NCBI GenBank assembly: GCA_015499985.1
Contig: JAAAUF010000188.1
Coordinates: forward strand, 5,105-53,033
Direction: 5' to 3'
Length of the DNA stretch: 47,929 nucleotides
Source: Haplosporangium gracile
Lineage: Eukaryota; Mortierellomycota; Mortierellomycetes; Mortierellales; Mortierellaceae
A program made the translations under genes and the position numbers. Shown in pieces: positions 21,982-38,859 of this stretch. The notes beneath the pieces were generated by a model. That model searched no databases. It worked only from the letters and a program-made list of their open reading frames with translations, and had not been told where the DNA came from. Numbering within the stretch: position 1 is the first letter of the stretch; the number at the start of each line of letters is the position of its first letter.

Positions 21982-23598
21982 GCTGCCTGTTATTGTTGTA
22001 TATATAAGTACGTGTGTCCCGTTTAGAGTGAGTAGAGTCAGAAAGGAACTGCGTAACAATCGTTTTCAAGTGGTAAGACGATGAATGCGATGAGNNNNNN
22101 NGGAAAAAAAAATTAACAAAAGGTAAAAAAAAGAAAAAGAAAAGAATTAATAAAATAAAAAAAAAAAAAGAAAAATAAAAATAAAAGAAAAGAAAGAAGT
22201 AAAAGAAGGAAAGGAGAAGGGGAAGAAAGAATTTGGATGTGAGGCGAGCAATGAATAGCCGTCGAGGGTGATGGTGTGTGAGTGATGAATGAAAGAATAA
22301 GAAAAGGGAGATAAAAAAGAAAGAAGAATAGCGAAGGGGTAGAGGGACAAAGGAACAAAAGGGCAGACTTGGTTTTAAATAAGGCGGTGGTGTAGGTTTG
22401 GGACTGCGTTTAGACTGGCAAATGGTCCAACAAACCACGCCGCCGAATTGCACCACCGACACAACGCAAAAATAAAAAAACAACGGACAACGGCGGGCGG
22501 CACGGCAATTGAGGCAGCAAATTCATCCGTGCAGCTGCCGTTGACCAGGCCCCGTTCGCTTTTGTTTGCCGTTAAGCTAAGCTAAGCTAGACTCTCTTAC
22601 CTTAGCCCGACAAAAACTAATGGCTCTCGCATGTACTGCTCTTCTCGCTCTGGTTCATCCTTGGCCTGCTTGCTTCCTTTGCTTCGGAAACACAAACTGA
22701 TACATACTTGTATTTTTCCATTCTTCTTACCGACCAACCTTACCACAAAAAAAACTCCATGGACCTTATTTACCAAGTCCCCAAGGAGAAGATAATTTAA
22801 CAATTGACGACAGCCAGGGACTAAACATGACATGCATACAAGGCACACATAAAAGAGTAGATCGCACGCTGTACAAATACGGCAACGGATAGAAAGGACT
22901 TTTTTCTCTGCATTTGTCAGCTACAAGGGCATTGATGACCTGCTCCTGTTCGTTTTTGGTTTTCAAGTGACGGTTGTAAGACAAGTCGAGTCCACGAATG
23001 TAATGCTGGTGTGTGCTGGTGTGTGCTGGTTGTTGCCAAGGGATTTCGTATTAGCAATAGCCCAGATGGAGTTTTCCTTCCTTCTGTGCTTGGCCACAGC
23101 CATCTCTTCGGTATTTCTAACAAATAAAGGCCTGCCTGCTGAACAAGGTTGTAGTTAATGGCTGTTGCAGAGAAAGAAAAGGGTCCAAGTTGCCCCTTCA
23201 TCTATATTTGTTTGGTGGCCAGTGTCTCATGGGCAGACAAAAAGCATTGTTGTATTCGAGAATTGCCAGTGGCAAAGGAAGGGGAAGGGGGAAGGATAGC
23301 GATAGCGAGGCTGAACAGGTTCTTCTATTCAAACACGTGCTAGCCACCAATTAATAGTAGAGAGTAAAAAGGGCGAGCAGGCATCAGTCCATGATCATCG
23401 GCGACAATCGAGGCTGCGTGGTTGATAGTTATCACTGAAAAAACGGTGTTTTATAATGTGGAGTTGACGAGGATGCCCATTTATTCTTAATGGTGGCAAA
23501 GATGTGTACAAAAACAACGAAAACAACGTTTCCGTAGAACTACGGTTTTTAATCAAAGGTAATGACTACTGAGTCTTGGCTTTCAAAATATCCGTTAT
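21982..23598. other. Intergenic region upstream of ATG26, with a 7-N gap
   Basis: About 1.6 kb with no recognisable gene. N at 22095-22101 is an assembly gap next to an A-rich stretch. Bases 22100-22370 are extremely purine-rich on the plus strand and look like the ATG26 leader/promoter. Minor simple repeats: about three TAAGC units near 22573 and a TGCTGGTGTG decamer repeated at 23003-23031. A minus-strand AATAAA at 23480-23485 probably serves the MICOS gene. Open frames in both directions here resemble no family I know. Confidence 0.5.
22095..22101. other. Assembly gap (7 N)
   Basis: Seven undetermined bases beside an A-rich low-complexity stretch upstream of ATG26. It is not in coding sequence. 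Confidence 0.99.
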
Positions 23599-25380
23599 TT
23601 ACATGGCACGACCGCTACCGCTACGGGCATTGGCTTGCTCCTTCATCTCCTGCTTATGCCAGAAATCCGCCTCGTCCTGGAGGTTCTTCTCGATTTGCCG
23701 GTTTAGCTTGTGCTCGAGATGCTCAACACCATCGTACATCATATGGGCACGCTTCTCGAGGTTCTGGAGTCCATGGTAGAGATCACGCTTGATGGCGCCC
23801 ATACGACTACTGACACGCTCGGGGAGCTCGTCATCTGCAGCACCAGGGGTGATCTTGACAATGTACTTGCCATCGTTGAAGTCGCTCTGGGAGGCACGGC
23901 GAGAGATCTCGATCGGATGCTTCTCGTGACGGCTTTGGCGTTCCTTAGGCATCGAGGCATCGACGACGTTCTCGTGGACCTTGCGGGCAGTCTCTTCGGC
24001 GTTCAGGCCCATCTGGGCAGCCTTCTGGACGATGATGTCATGTTGCTTGACAGCTGCTGAGGCAACGGCCTTATCGATAGAGACCCTGCGTGGGCGCTGA
24101 GTTGTGGTGCTAGAGATGGTCGTCTCAGTCTTGGTGGGAATTGCAGACTTCTCAGAGTCTGAGCTGCTGCTATTGCCGGATCCACCGCCCCACCATGACC
24201 ATCTTGAAGAAGAAGGCTGCTCGCCAGCGGTGGTCTCCTTGTAGAAGGCAGATTCCTTAATATTCTGAGGCATGTTATGGAACTTGTTTGTATGGTCTGA
24301 GGACGATCCGGCCTTGCCGGTGATGATCGAAGCCGCCTCATGCAAGAGACGATCAGCCTCGGCCCTCTGGCCGTCTAACCAGGACTTGGCCTCATGAACA
24401 GACTTCTCGACGGTCGTATTGAGGTGCTCCTGACCGGTCTCCTTGTACGCCTCTTTGAGGTTCTCGCTCTTGCGCTTAATATCCTCCCAGCCGGCCTGTG
24501 TCTGGCGAGCGACATCGTCGACAGTGTCGATAGTCTTGTGTCCTAAGTCAAGGGTGGTGTCCTCAGTCGATCGCTTGAGATCCCGCAGGGAAGCAGAGGT
24601 TGTAAGGGACGCAGTCTCGCCAGAGTGAGAGGCTTTGAGGGGAATCCAGGTGCGTTTGAGATGATCATAGTGCGCAGGGAGGAAGTAAGCTCCAGTCACG
24701 GCGGCTAATGCCAAAGGAGTCAAGATCTTTACAGACCTGCTTGCTAATTTTGACGTAATATTAATTGTTCATAAAGCCGTTATTTTTTGCACAAGTATTT
24801 TTTTTTTTTTTTTTTTTTTTGGTTAGAAGACGTACTTGCACATCCTCCTCATTTCGTTTCCATTTTCAATGGTTCTTCTATTGCGTGCTTCATCTTCTGC
24901 TTTAATTGCTAGAAAATCCCTCTTCTATCCATTGTTCATCCCAATCTCAATTCTTTCTTTCTATCTCTCCCTTTCGCTCACACGCACACTTTCAACGTGA
25001 AGAATAAAACACTTACGAGAATGATTGACGAGAATGGATCCAGCTACAGCGGCTGCTCCGGCGTAGGCGACACCTGGAAGTAATGGCTCCTGATCAGCCT
25101 TGTACTTTCTGTATGAATCCTATTTACAATGAGGCAAAGTTACAACGCGTCAAAAAAAAGTTGGGTCTTCACTTTTATTTAGGTTGCATTATGGCGAGGA
25201 GGATGTTGACGATAACCGAAGTAAGAGTAAGGGAAAAGTGGGTGGGTCGTGACATGGTCTCATGGTCGTGAGAAAAGGGAAAGGCAAGGGTTGGCAAGGA
25301 AGGGCGTAAAAGGCAGATAGGTGCGTCATTCTGGCTGAAGGAGAGAGTGGGTGGAGAGCGCTTACATCGGTAGAACCCAT
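23599..25380 (-). CDS. MICOS complex subunit Mic26/Mic27 (apolipoprotein O family)
   Basis: Inner-mitochondrial-membrane protein that helps form cristae junctions. Exons: 25380-25366 (only MGSTD), 25119-25017, 24743-23599; 420 aa. The family core is near the N-terminus: EPLLPGVAYAGAAAVAGSIL is the first membrane segment, and SVKILTPLALAAVTGAYFLP the second, followed by a positively charged stretch. After about residue 85 the protein is soluble, helical and highly charged, with repeated amphipathic segments (DLKRSTEDTTLDLGHK, DVARQTQAGWEDIKRKSENL) and a C-terminal coiled coil (LQNLEKRAHMMYDGVEHLEH). At 420 residues it is well over the roughly 230-270 of yeast and animal members. The first donor follows GAT (Asp5); the acceptor at 25120 was chosen because it alone keeps the core in frame. 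Mic26 versus Mic27 cannot be settled. Confidence 0.82.
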
Positions 25381-26493
25381 GGTGATAAAGTGTGGCAGTG
25401 GTGGTGCTGGGTGTAGTGGGTGCGAATAGTAAGAATAGTGATTTGAGGGAATTTATGTTTGATTGCTTGAAGTATGTGAGAGAAAACAAGTAAAAGTGTG
25501 TGTGTATGTGAAAAGAGAAGGAGAAAAGTGTGGAGCAGTTGAATTTCAACGAGGTCATTAAAAATGAAAATACTTTTTTTTTTCCGAGTCCAAGTGGATG
25601 ATCCAAGAGGGTGGCTCAGATCGCCGAACACTCGGAGGGAGGGGTTAGTGTGGAAATAAAGGCTAGAGCACGCACATCCTTACCTCTTTTTTTTTTTGCG
25701 CAATTGGTCAAGAAGGCGAGACACTGCCATTAAAGTGACCCGAAAGCCTTTCCTTGAGAGGGCAACGAGAAAAGCAACGATTACGACTAGTGTCTGACTC
25801 TGAAAATGACACTTTGCAACGGGTCATGTCTCACAAATGACCATAGTTGTCTGTAGGTGGATGAGGGAAAAAAAAAAAAAAAAAAAAGGGCTGTAGAAGC
25901 AGAAAAGATGACAAAGGAGGCTGTGGACTATGGGCTCAACTACACTAAACACAGGATAGGGTGAATACGTGTCAGCCAATATCTTAATACAATATCTATA
26001 GAAATGGCATCCATTGCTCTGGATGGACAGGCAGGGGCACCGTTTGCTTGCGAATGTATACTCATGCTTCATGTATTCTGTCCGCTATTGCTTTCTTCTT
26101 GGTCTTCTTCACTGCTGTTTGTTTGCCCAAGAAGTTATCGGAAGGATAGATGGGATGAAAATGATCTTGTAACAGTATCAGATAAGCAACTAGATAAATA
26201 GGACACATACAAACCTCAGATCGCCGTTTTTTTTTTCTCTCCAACATGTTCTCTTCTTCTCCACCTTTCCTTTTTTTTTTTTGTCTCCCTTTCTTTTTCT
26301 TCTTATTTTTCTTCTTGTCTTTTGTTTTACTTTGCTCTAATTTTGCTCATTTCCATTCTCACCCTCCAGGTTTCGCATCCGACACTCGAAACTTTTGAAA
26401 ACCCTTTTGCCCTTCCATACCTTTAACAACCAGGCGGCCCCATTTCTTATTTTCATTCTTCTAAACATTTTCAATTTCGATCGAACGACCCAA
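25381..26493. other. Divergent intergenic region between the MICOS gene and the transporter
   Basis: About 1.1 kb between two outward-facing genes, so it holds both promoters. A and T homopolymers are frequent (A run at 25869-25887). The stretch 26230-26340 is strongly pyrimidine-rich on the plus strand ahead of the transporter start, the leader style seen at most genes in this window. No RNA gene or repeat family is evident. Confidence 0.5.
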
Positions 26494-29205
26494 ATGTTGA
26501 CCGAAAAGGACCCTCAAATGGTGTCTTCAGACACATCCACTCAAAACGACGACGGCATCAACAACAAAGATAATAACGATGGCAATGTTCGACACCTCAT
26601 CGAGCTCAAGGGCTTTATAGACATATCCGACCCAGAGGCATCAACATTCAACCCGAACTCTGAAGAAATCAAGAAGGTGCGGTGGAAGATTGACAAGAGA
26701 CTTATCCCGCTTTTGGCTGCTATGTATCTGTGCTCGTTCTTGGACCGTGCTAACATTGGTATGTTTGCTTTGATTGCCTTTGTCTTGTTGCAATGTGTTT
26801 CTTGATTTATGTTCATGGGGATGGATGCGAAAGAGGGTGTGTGAGGGTTAACTTTATGGTTTATGGTTTTTTGTTGTTTGTCGGTTGAACGTAGTGGTCC
26901 ACCTTCTTCTGGATGCCTTCTGTCACCCTTCTGTCGTTTACCCATGTAGCAGCATTGAACCAACCGAAAATGTTCTGACAAACGAAATCATTTACTATCC
27001 TCTTCAAAAAAAAAAAAAAAAACAACAACAACATATAGGCAATGCTAAAGTCGCAGGCATGGAAACAAATCTGAACCTTAAACCAGGCGAGTTCAACACC
27101 GCGCTGAGTATCTTTTACGTTGGCTATGTGATCGGGGAAGTTCCTTCTAACATGGCAGTAAGCTTATTATTTTTTTGTTCACAAATCACATCAAATACGC
27201 CGTATACAGATCATGGACATTGCGATCGACTTTTTTTTTCTTTCACTAACGATAATCATTTTTTCGCATGATTCATTTAGCTTAAGCGGTTTGGCCCCAG
27301 ACTTTGGATCCCAATCGTGATGTTTCTTTGGGGGACAATCATGATTGCCATGGCTGCTGTCAAAACCGCAGGTGCTCTTTATGCCGCACGTTTCTTCCTG
27401 GGTCTGGCTGAATCAGTAAGCTAGGCCATTGTCCAAAAAAAAAGAAACAAAAAAAAATGCTCCGTTCTCATTATGCTCGATCGTGTTTTGTTGTCTTGCT
27501 TCGCACGGACTTTTTTAAAGGTCAAGAGGGCTAATTGGGCAAAATTGTATTACAAAACTACTAATTACTAGGGATACGCACCAGGGCCTGTGTATGTGAT
27601 CAGTATGTGGTACGCGCGCAACGAGCAGGCCATTCGTGTTGGACTCTTCTTTTCTGCATCCACTGTGGCCGGTGCCTTTGGAGGTCTCTTGGCTTATGGT
27701 ATGAATGATACTTTTTTATTTCGTTCAGGCAATAATGAACAAGGTCGCAACCCACGAGCTCCATTTTAATTGGTGTTCCTTTATCTTCTCTTTCGTTGCA
27801 CAACATAGGCATCTCACACATGGTAAGAAGGAGGAGGACACTGTCGCGGGATTCCCGGATATCAATATCTCCGGGAAACATCAGGAAAATCAAGGAGAAA
27901 TCTAGGGGGAACAAAGAGGGCATGAATACCATTCAGGCATACTCTTCAGCTCTACTAAAACACCTTTTTGACCTCTGTTAATTTTTTTTTGTCACCTTCA
28001 ATAGGACGGACTACATGGACTGCAAGGATGGCAATGGATCTTTATCATTGAGGGCATCCCAACAATAGCCGTCTGCGTCTTGGCCTTCATCTACCTCCCA
28101 GACTTTCCAGCAACCTCGACCTTCTTAACACCAGCAGAACAAGAACTGACGATCAAACGACTGGCTGTGGATGCAGGACCAAGCGACGAGTCGCACTTTT
28201 CGTGGGTCCAATTCCGGGCTGCGTTCAAGGACTGGAAGGTTCACATGTATATGTTAATCGCCCTCCTGCACGGTGTCCCCTTTGCATCCCTTGGACTCTT
28301 CATCCCTTCCATCGTGCAAGGGTAAGTTTATTTTTGGACGTGAAAAAAAATCTTGGTTTTGCCCTTCCTTGAAGTTTTGTAAAATTACCTTGACTGACCC
28401 AACCATTACAATGCTTCTCTCTTATGGATAGGTTCGGCTATGAGTAAGTGAAATATGCGCATCGCATAACCAAGTGTGAACTTGCTATTACACGTTCACC
28501 CCGCACTAACATATTGTACTGCGTGTTTTGCTTCATTTCTTGGATAGCCACATCAAGACACAGATCATGACGGTCCCCATCTATGTGGTAGCCTGTTTCG
28601 CTGTCGTCTCGTTCACATACTCATCAGATCGTAAAAAGGAGCGTGGATATCACTTGGCTCTCCTAGCATTCATGGCTATGATCGGGTATGGTCTCCTTGT
28701 GCTGACAAGACACTCACCCCCAGGAGTACGCTATGTCAGTCTGATGATCTGTACTTCTGGGACCTATGGCTATGTCCCTGTGATGTTGAGCTGGTCTGGC
28801 GTCAATATTGGAGGACATACTAAAAGAGGCGTTGCGATCGCATTAGTTATTTCTATGGGCCAGATCGGGTCCGTCATCGGCGGACAGCTCTACCGTGACG
28901 ACGATGGTAGGTTCTTCTTTTCTGTATGTGCGTCGTGTATCGTCAGTTGCCAGCGGTTTTCTTGTAACTAATGAATGCTTGCATTTTAAAATGACCTATA
29001 TATGATAATAGCCCCCCTGTACGTGCGTGGACATTCGATTAGTGCACTACTGATGGCACTGACGACAGTATCGGTGTTGGTGTTCAAGCTCCTGTTGATG
29101 CGCGAGAACCGACGCCGGGACCGATTGACACCCGAGGAGTATGCACACGAAAGCAATGGGACCGATCTTGCGGACAAGCACCCTAGCTTCCGCTTTTACA
29201 CATAG
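26494..29205 (+). CDS. Major facilitator, anion:cation symporter family (Dal5/Tna1-like)
   Basis: Proton-coupled plasma-membrane permease for a small organic anion; relatives carry allantoate, nicotinate or other vitamins. Exons: 26494-26758, 27039-27157, 27281-27415, 27572-27698, 27809-27822 (14 nt), 28005-28321, 28432-28443 (12 nt), 28548-28906, 29012-29205; 513 aa, normal for the family. Seen: LIPLLAAMYLCSFLDRANIGNAKVAG across the first helix, the signature of this family; helix 2 ending EVPSNMALKRFGPRLW (motif A variant); YAARFFLGLAES; GPVYVISMWY; GWQWIFIIEGIPTIAV; a central charged loop; then six further helices ending VFKLLLMRENRRRDR. The chosen Met follows a non-conserved upstream in-frame Met (26395) that would add 33 residues. 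Substrate cannot be predicted. Confidence 0.9.
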
Positions 29206-29851
29206 ACGTAGTAGTCGTTGTTTAGTTTTTTAGTGGCAAATTTTATTGTATTTTTTTTGTATCTGTATCCAAATGGACATGTGTCAATCAAAGTCACAGG
29301 GATGAAGTTCTTAGCATTTCTTGTTGTGAACCTTGTCTCTGGACCTCGATCGCACAGAATTATGTTGTTCTTTCTTCACGAGGGCTGTTTATAAAGCTAT
29401 CTTGGCAAAGAAGTAGCTGTTTCGTCGATGTCTGTGTATGGAACAATGCTGATACTTATGTTCCATGATCCTTGCTTGATCCATGTTGGGAGCCAGTCAA
29501 TGTTGTCAAACAAAGTGAGTAGGGAAAGCAACCCTCGTTTTTCTTGTATTTCATTGTCAAAGTGTGAGAGAGTGCAAGTAACGGTGTTTGTGTTGTACGG
29601 GTGACATGAGTCAAAATTCTCCATTCTGAGGTCATTGGGTTCACTCTTTTTTTTTTTTCTCCACTTCTTTCTCTTCGGCAACTATTTTCTTCTCTTCCCT
29701 TCCCTTTTTCGTGCTTCTTACTTCTCGCTAAGTTCAAACATACCGCCCATCCACACCAACAACACCTACCTACTCACAACAACACCTACCTACTCACAAC
29801 AACAATACACCTAATCGGAAAAAAAAAAAAGAACAATTGCCATCCCTCAGA
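29206..29851. other. Intergenic region between the transporter and SNF1
   Basis: About 650 bp with no gene: the transporter 3' flank, then a T- and C-rich SNF1 leader (29640-29850). An exact 20-bp direct duplication lies in the leader and is listed separately. Confidence 0.5.
29761..29800 (+). repeat. Exact 20-bp tandem duplication in the SNF1 leader
   Basis: AACACCTACCTACTCACAAC occurs twice head to tail with no mismatch, 51 bp ahead of the SNF1 start codon. Perfect identity suggests a recent slippage event. Confidence 0.9.
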
Positions 29852-34009
<4,158 letters not shown>

Positions 34010-34125
34010 ACATTTTGCTTGTTATCGAGAAAAACAAAGATCATGCAAATGCATGAAAAGACATAAGCATTTGTCAAATTTGTATACTTTTTTATATAAT
34101 TTTTGTACAACTGAGGAAAGGCAGA

Positions 34126-37100
34126 CTATTGCTGCTGATTCTGGAAGTCATAGTTGGGCCGTCTGGATGAAGGAGGCGACGGTTGCCGCTGTTGATCAGA
34201 GTAACCGTATTGCTGCTGTGGTTGAGGGGTCGGCAGTTGGTATTGCTGTTGCTGCTGTTGGTATTGTTGCTGTTGCTGTTGCTGGAGAGGAGGTGGCGGC
34301 AGATAGTTCTGGTATTGTTGACCCGCCTGGCGCTGCTGTGGCGGTGGGGGTGAGGATGACGCTGCAACAGCCGCAATGTTGGGTAGGCTGTCCATCCTGG
34401 GCCTCAACTGTCCGTTTCCGCCCTCAATAGGTGACGAGGGGACACCTAAACTCGAGGCCGAAGATTTCCTCGAATTGCTGAAGGGCCGTGCAGTCGAGAG
34501 TCCATTATTCCCACCAGGTCCACCGCCAACAACAGAGCCAGACAAAGTAACCCCTGACATGCCGACAGAAAGGTGTCGATCATCGCCGTTGGAGTAAATG
34601 GACGAGGCCGCAGTCGAGTAGACCGAGTTTGTGCGGGTGGGAAGTTTAGGAAGTACATTGAAGACACTGGCGCTGTTGAGGATCAAGTCTGACAGGACCA
34701 GATCGTTGCTCCAGCTGGCGGCTGTCGATGTTGTTGTGGCGGCTGAGGCGGGTGTGAAATGCTGTGGTGGAGGGGACGTTGCCGCAGCTGACATCATGCC
34801 ATTGCCATGTTGAGGACTGGTTCCATAAAGCTGGCCCTGCTGCTGCTGTGGGAGAGGCAAGGAAGAGGTGGAACCTTCTGGAGCAATCATGGGCATAGGT
34901 GAAGACCGTCCTGTAGATGCAGCGCCTCCCGCACCAGTTCCTGAAGAATGGTTGAATCCAAGGTTTTGGTTTTGTGGATAAAACTGTTGCTGTTGCTGCT
35001 GTCCAGATTTAGAAGCTGCCTGGTCATTGGGTGGGAAAGGGTAAGAGTTCCAAGGAGCGGCGTTAGGGCTGGGCGAAGAGGGCGAGGATGCAGAGAGAGA
35101 GGTGTTGGAAGCGAATGAAAGCGCCACAAGCGTATTGTCCTGTGCTCCAGTTCCTCCTCCTCCGCCACCGCCGCCCTGAGCTCCTGGTACCATTGCGCTG
35201 TTGAAGTCGTGGAAGATGGCTGGTGTGAAAATCATTGACAAGTTGTCTAGCGTCATTTTGTTGGTCTCCACATGGTCGTATATCCTGGTTTCAGAAAAGA
35301 GAGAGAGATGTGCAATGTCAGTGCTCAAATCCACAAGTCTGCCTGCGTTGGTAGTAATAGCAATGATATATGTACCTGCGGAGATGCTCAATGAGGAACT
35401 GAAGAGTATCAATGTTGCATCCAGGAAGTGCCTTGAGACGGCTCTTGAGCTCTCCCAGTCTAGCATTACGGTCCGGAATAGCTACATGATTCAAAAAGCA
35501 AGGTTGTCAAAGGTTAGCCAAAAGCACGACGATAGTTACAACGATATCTTCGTACATAACCAAAAAAAAAAAAAAAAAAAATTCTTACAAGAATAGGCAA
35601 TACGCTCATTGAGGGTAAAGGGGAAGAGAGGCTGGGGCAGTTCGCGAAGGTAAATTTTCAAGACGGCCGCAATCGAGGCGCAATCCTCGCTGTAGGCAGG
35701 ATTGGTAAAGTCTATGCCTTCCTCGTCTGAGTCAAAGAGTCGCTTGAGGTTCATGATCTGAGCATGACGTCCTGACACACGATAGATTCCCTCGCGATTC
35801 AGACCTAATGGTTTTGTTTTGTTCATATATGTTCAAAAAATAACTATTGTCAGATATGTTGTTAAGTGATGGTGATGCTGATTGTTAGCCTGATCAAAGG
35901 ACACGAGAAACTCACCTGCGCGGTCAATGGCCTCGGAACACTTGACAATGACTAGAGGAATGGGATGTTTGTGCTTGTTCACGTATTCTTGCAAGGTCAT
36001 TCCGAAAATACTCTCTAGAAATGATGTCAAAAAAAAGGGAGCGTGTAAGTTTAGTTATTCTTTCTGTCGACAGGAATAAAGAATAAGCGAAAAGCCGACA
36101 AAAATGAACGCTAGCAANNNNNNNNNNAAAAAAAAAAAAAAAAAACTGTGATAAACGGTTACCAGGAACAGGCTTGTAATAACTTTCATAGACGACAGTC
36201 TTAGGGTGCGAGTTGATGTCCTTGCTGAAAGACATACTAAGTTGTTCCATGTCGCCAACAGGTTTGATACAATTGATGACGACCGAGAACCGGTCGATTT
36301 CCTCGGTCGCCTTGGCAATCTGTTCACGTTCGCCGTTGACATATGCCTCGAGGCATTGACGACACTTGGCTCCTCTCTCCTCAATCATTCCTTGCATAGT
36401 CTAGAATCGACGGAAGAAATAGAAAAAAACCTGTGTCAGAAAAAAGATGATACAAAAAATATCAACCAAAATGATGAGCCATGTTTGTAGTTTTGTCGGG
36501 GGTACCTTGTATGCGGTATCAAAACGCATTTCACGTTGCATGCGGAATACTTCCAGGGTCTGCACAGCCGTCTTGTATTCACCATCTGTCAGGTTGGCCA
36601 AGAGTCGGTAACATAGCCATCAGCGCACAAGAAAAAAATTAAGATATTAATAGACTATTCTCCCAAACTCCAAAACAAACAAATAGTGTCGTCGGTTCTC
36701 TTTTTCCCAGGGTCCGTGAAAAAACAACATCGATGGAACAAATGATTACCTGCATCTTCCATGTCCCGTCTACTCTTGGCCAACCTGCCAGCAGCGCCTG
36801 ATGTACTGGCGAGGTTCTTGAGTCTTTCACGGACTGGCAGGTGCTCAACGTCCTCGATCGCGAGCACCTGTTCGACATCCCTGCAACGTTGCTCATAGTT
36901 TCTCTTAGCCTGAGGAACGGAGGGAGGGGGCGTGCGGGATAGATAGTTAGTAAGTGCAAAAAAATTAGTTTGATTGTCCATGGAATTTTTTGGTTCCTGA
37001 AATTTGCCACCAAACAAAGGAGTTGGCTTGAGAGGTACCTTTGGGACTGTGACCAGCCTTTGCTCCGCATAGAGTTGGAAGACGGGTTTGGTGTTCTCTT

Positions 37101-37939
37101 TCTGGGTCTTGCGCTGCTTCTCGTGTGCCTCCTAGAAAATGGGGTCGGAAGGAAGAGTGAAGGGACGTTGGAGGTCCAGGCGGGTACAAAAGGACGGTAT
37201 GAGTTAAAAAAAATGTAAAATTGAGGGCTCAGAAGAAAAAAAGCGACAGAGAGAGAGAAAGAGAGTGGTACTATCTCATTTCCAAAAGAGCGGGAAACCG
37301 TGATTTTGTAATCGTTCTAGTTCCTATCACATATTCAGCGAGTTTCATCCCTTCCTTTTCTCTCGTAAAAGAGCGATATTGGATGAAAGACGAGCTGTCG
37401 TGTTTGTGTACCTTCAGTCCAGCGAGTGCTCCAGAGAGATTCTTGAGAAGGCGAATAAACGGCTGTCGACGACGACATGCCTGCAGGGTCGTGTCCATCA
37501 ATGCCTCGTATGCCTTGTGAAGGGTTGTCGGAATCTCATCGGGCTCAGTAAAAGTGCTGTTGTTGCCCTGACCACCATTGTTGCCACCAGTCCCCTGCGG
37601 TCCGTCCCTTGTATTGGTTGTGTTGTTCGTGCTCTTGGACCCCCTGGCGTTGACAGTGAGAGAAGCCAGTTTTTCGAGGCCGCGACTGTAAGTATCCTCG
37701 ATTTCGATTCTGGCTTTGAAATAGGCCAGGTAACGTGCAGTATCGTCGCCGTGCATGGTTTGCAGGATCCGGTTGAGCGACGTCTCCCAGGCTGCAGCCT
37801 GCTCCTTGGACTCTTTGGCTTCCTTGGTCATTGGAGGCATCCCGAGGGGCAATATAGGTGTTGCCCTGGAGAGGCCTGTTGGGGGTAAGGGGTGGTCGCG
37901 GTCGACATCACTTGGCATACGGCTGTGCCTGGAGGTCAT
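34126..37939 (-). CDS. F-BAR/RhoGAP protein (Rgd1-like)
   Basis: GTPase-activating protein for Rho-type GTPases, brought to curved membrane by its F-BAR domain; acts in polarity and wall-integrity signalling. Exons: 37939-37412, 37131-37039, 36909-36750, 36585-36506, 36400-36163, 36014-35916, 35804-35589, 35481-35376, 35284-34126; 892 aa. F-BAR spans about 45-340 (AAWETSLNRILQTMHGDDTA at the front; KTAVQTLEVFRMQREMRFD and ATEEIDRFSVVINCI later). RhoGAP runs about 370-545, with the arginine finger Arg408 in REGIYRVSG, LRELPQPLFPF and NKMTLDNLSMIFTPAIF, all intact. The last 340 residues are disordered, with an eight-glycine run, Ser/Pro segments and a Gln/Tyr-rich end. Only 116 bp separate its stop from the SNF1 stop. 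The 10-N gap at 36118-36127 is intronic. Confidence 0.93.
36118..36127. other. Assembly gap (10 N)
   Basis: Ten undetermined bases directly before an 18-base A run, inside the RhoGAP intron 36015-36162. The coding sequence is unaffected. Confidence 0.99.
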
Positions 37940-38859
37940 TGAGGTTGTGTGTGAGGTCGCCGGCTATTGTTGTGGACAAGGCGGTGGGCGTAGTTGTTAA
38001 AGGGAGAGGGGAGAAAGTAGGGAAATAGAGGTGAATGAAGAAATGACGGGAAGGAGGAGAAGAAAGAAACGAAGGAGAAGGAGAATGAGATGATGAAAGC
38101 AGTGGAATGGGGAGGAGAAGAAAAAGAAGTAGTAGCCAGTACCTCGTTTTTTTATTTCAAGCAAGAGAAGCGAGCTAGTCAGTCGTCGTGCGACGGGAAA
38201 TAAAATGAAAAATGTAAGCGCCCTAAAGTTTGGCTAGACACGACGTTCCTTCTTTGTTCTTCTTCTTCTTCTTCTTTGGTCTGGGCCTTCTTGATGTAAA
38301 ACGATAAAACCGACCCACCACAAGAACGACAATACTAGTTTCTTGCATTACATATCATGCAGCAAGGTAAAAAGTAAATAGAAATACCATATCTCCATGT
38401 TGCCAGACTAGCGACTTTTCAATTGCTGTAGAAAATGCCATTGATAAATCGCTGATATTTGAGGCGTTGAGAGTTGGTAAGGGAGCTGTGCCCAGATCCC
38501 TTCTTCGCGTCCAAAATTAAAGTTTGCAACGTAATTGAAAGACAAATTGTAGCAAATGCTAACTTTAGCTTGCCTTCGTTTGACTTGTTCCCTTCGTTTG
38601 GGCGTCTTGAGGGCGATGCTACACTGAAAAATCGACAAAGGCTCCCACTGCGCACGACAAACGACACACACACGCACTCCCAGGGCTACCAAACTGGTCA
38701 TTCATACACACATACTTTGCATTCGATCGACAACTCCTTTTCGGCAACAAGGGAAAAAATAAAAGCTCTCTTTTTTATTCCCGACAGAAGCTCAAGGCAT
38801 CCGCAGAACAGGACAGGGCCCTGACCCCCACTCCTACACAAACACACAGACACATCAAT
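37940..38859. promoter_or_regulatory. Divergent promoter region between the RhoGAP gene and ADA2
   Basis: 920 bp between outward-facing starts. The RhoGAP side (37980-38130) is purine-rich on the plus strand, giving the usual pyrimidine-rich minus-strand leader. A CTT/TTC trinucleotide run sits near 38255-38277. The ADA2 side ends in a CA-rich leader. No TATA box or other named element is clear to me. Confidence 0.45.

Noticed and set aside
22967..23201. Overlapping small open frames on both strands in the ATG26-MICOS gap
   Set aside because: No leader, no splice logic, no recognisable motif, and both strands are equally open.
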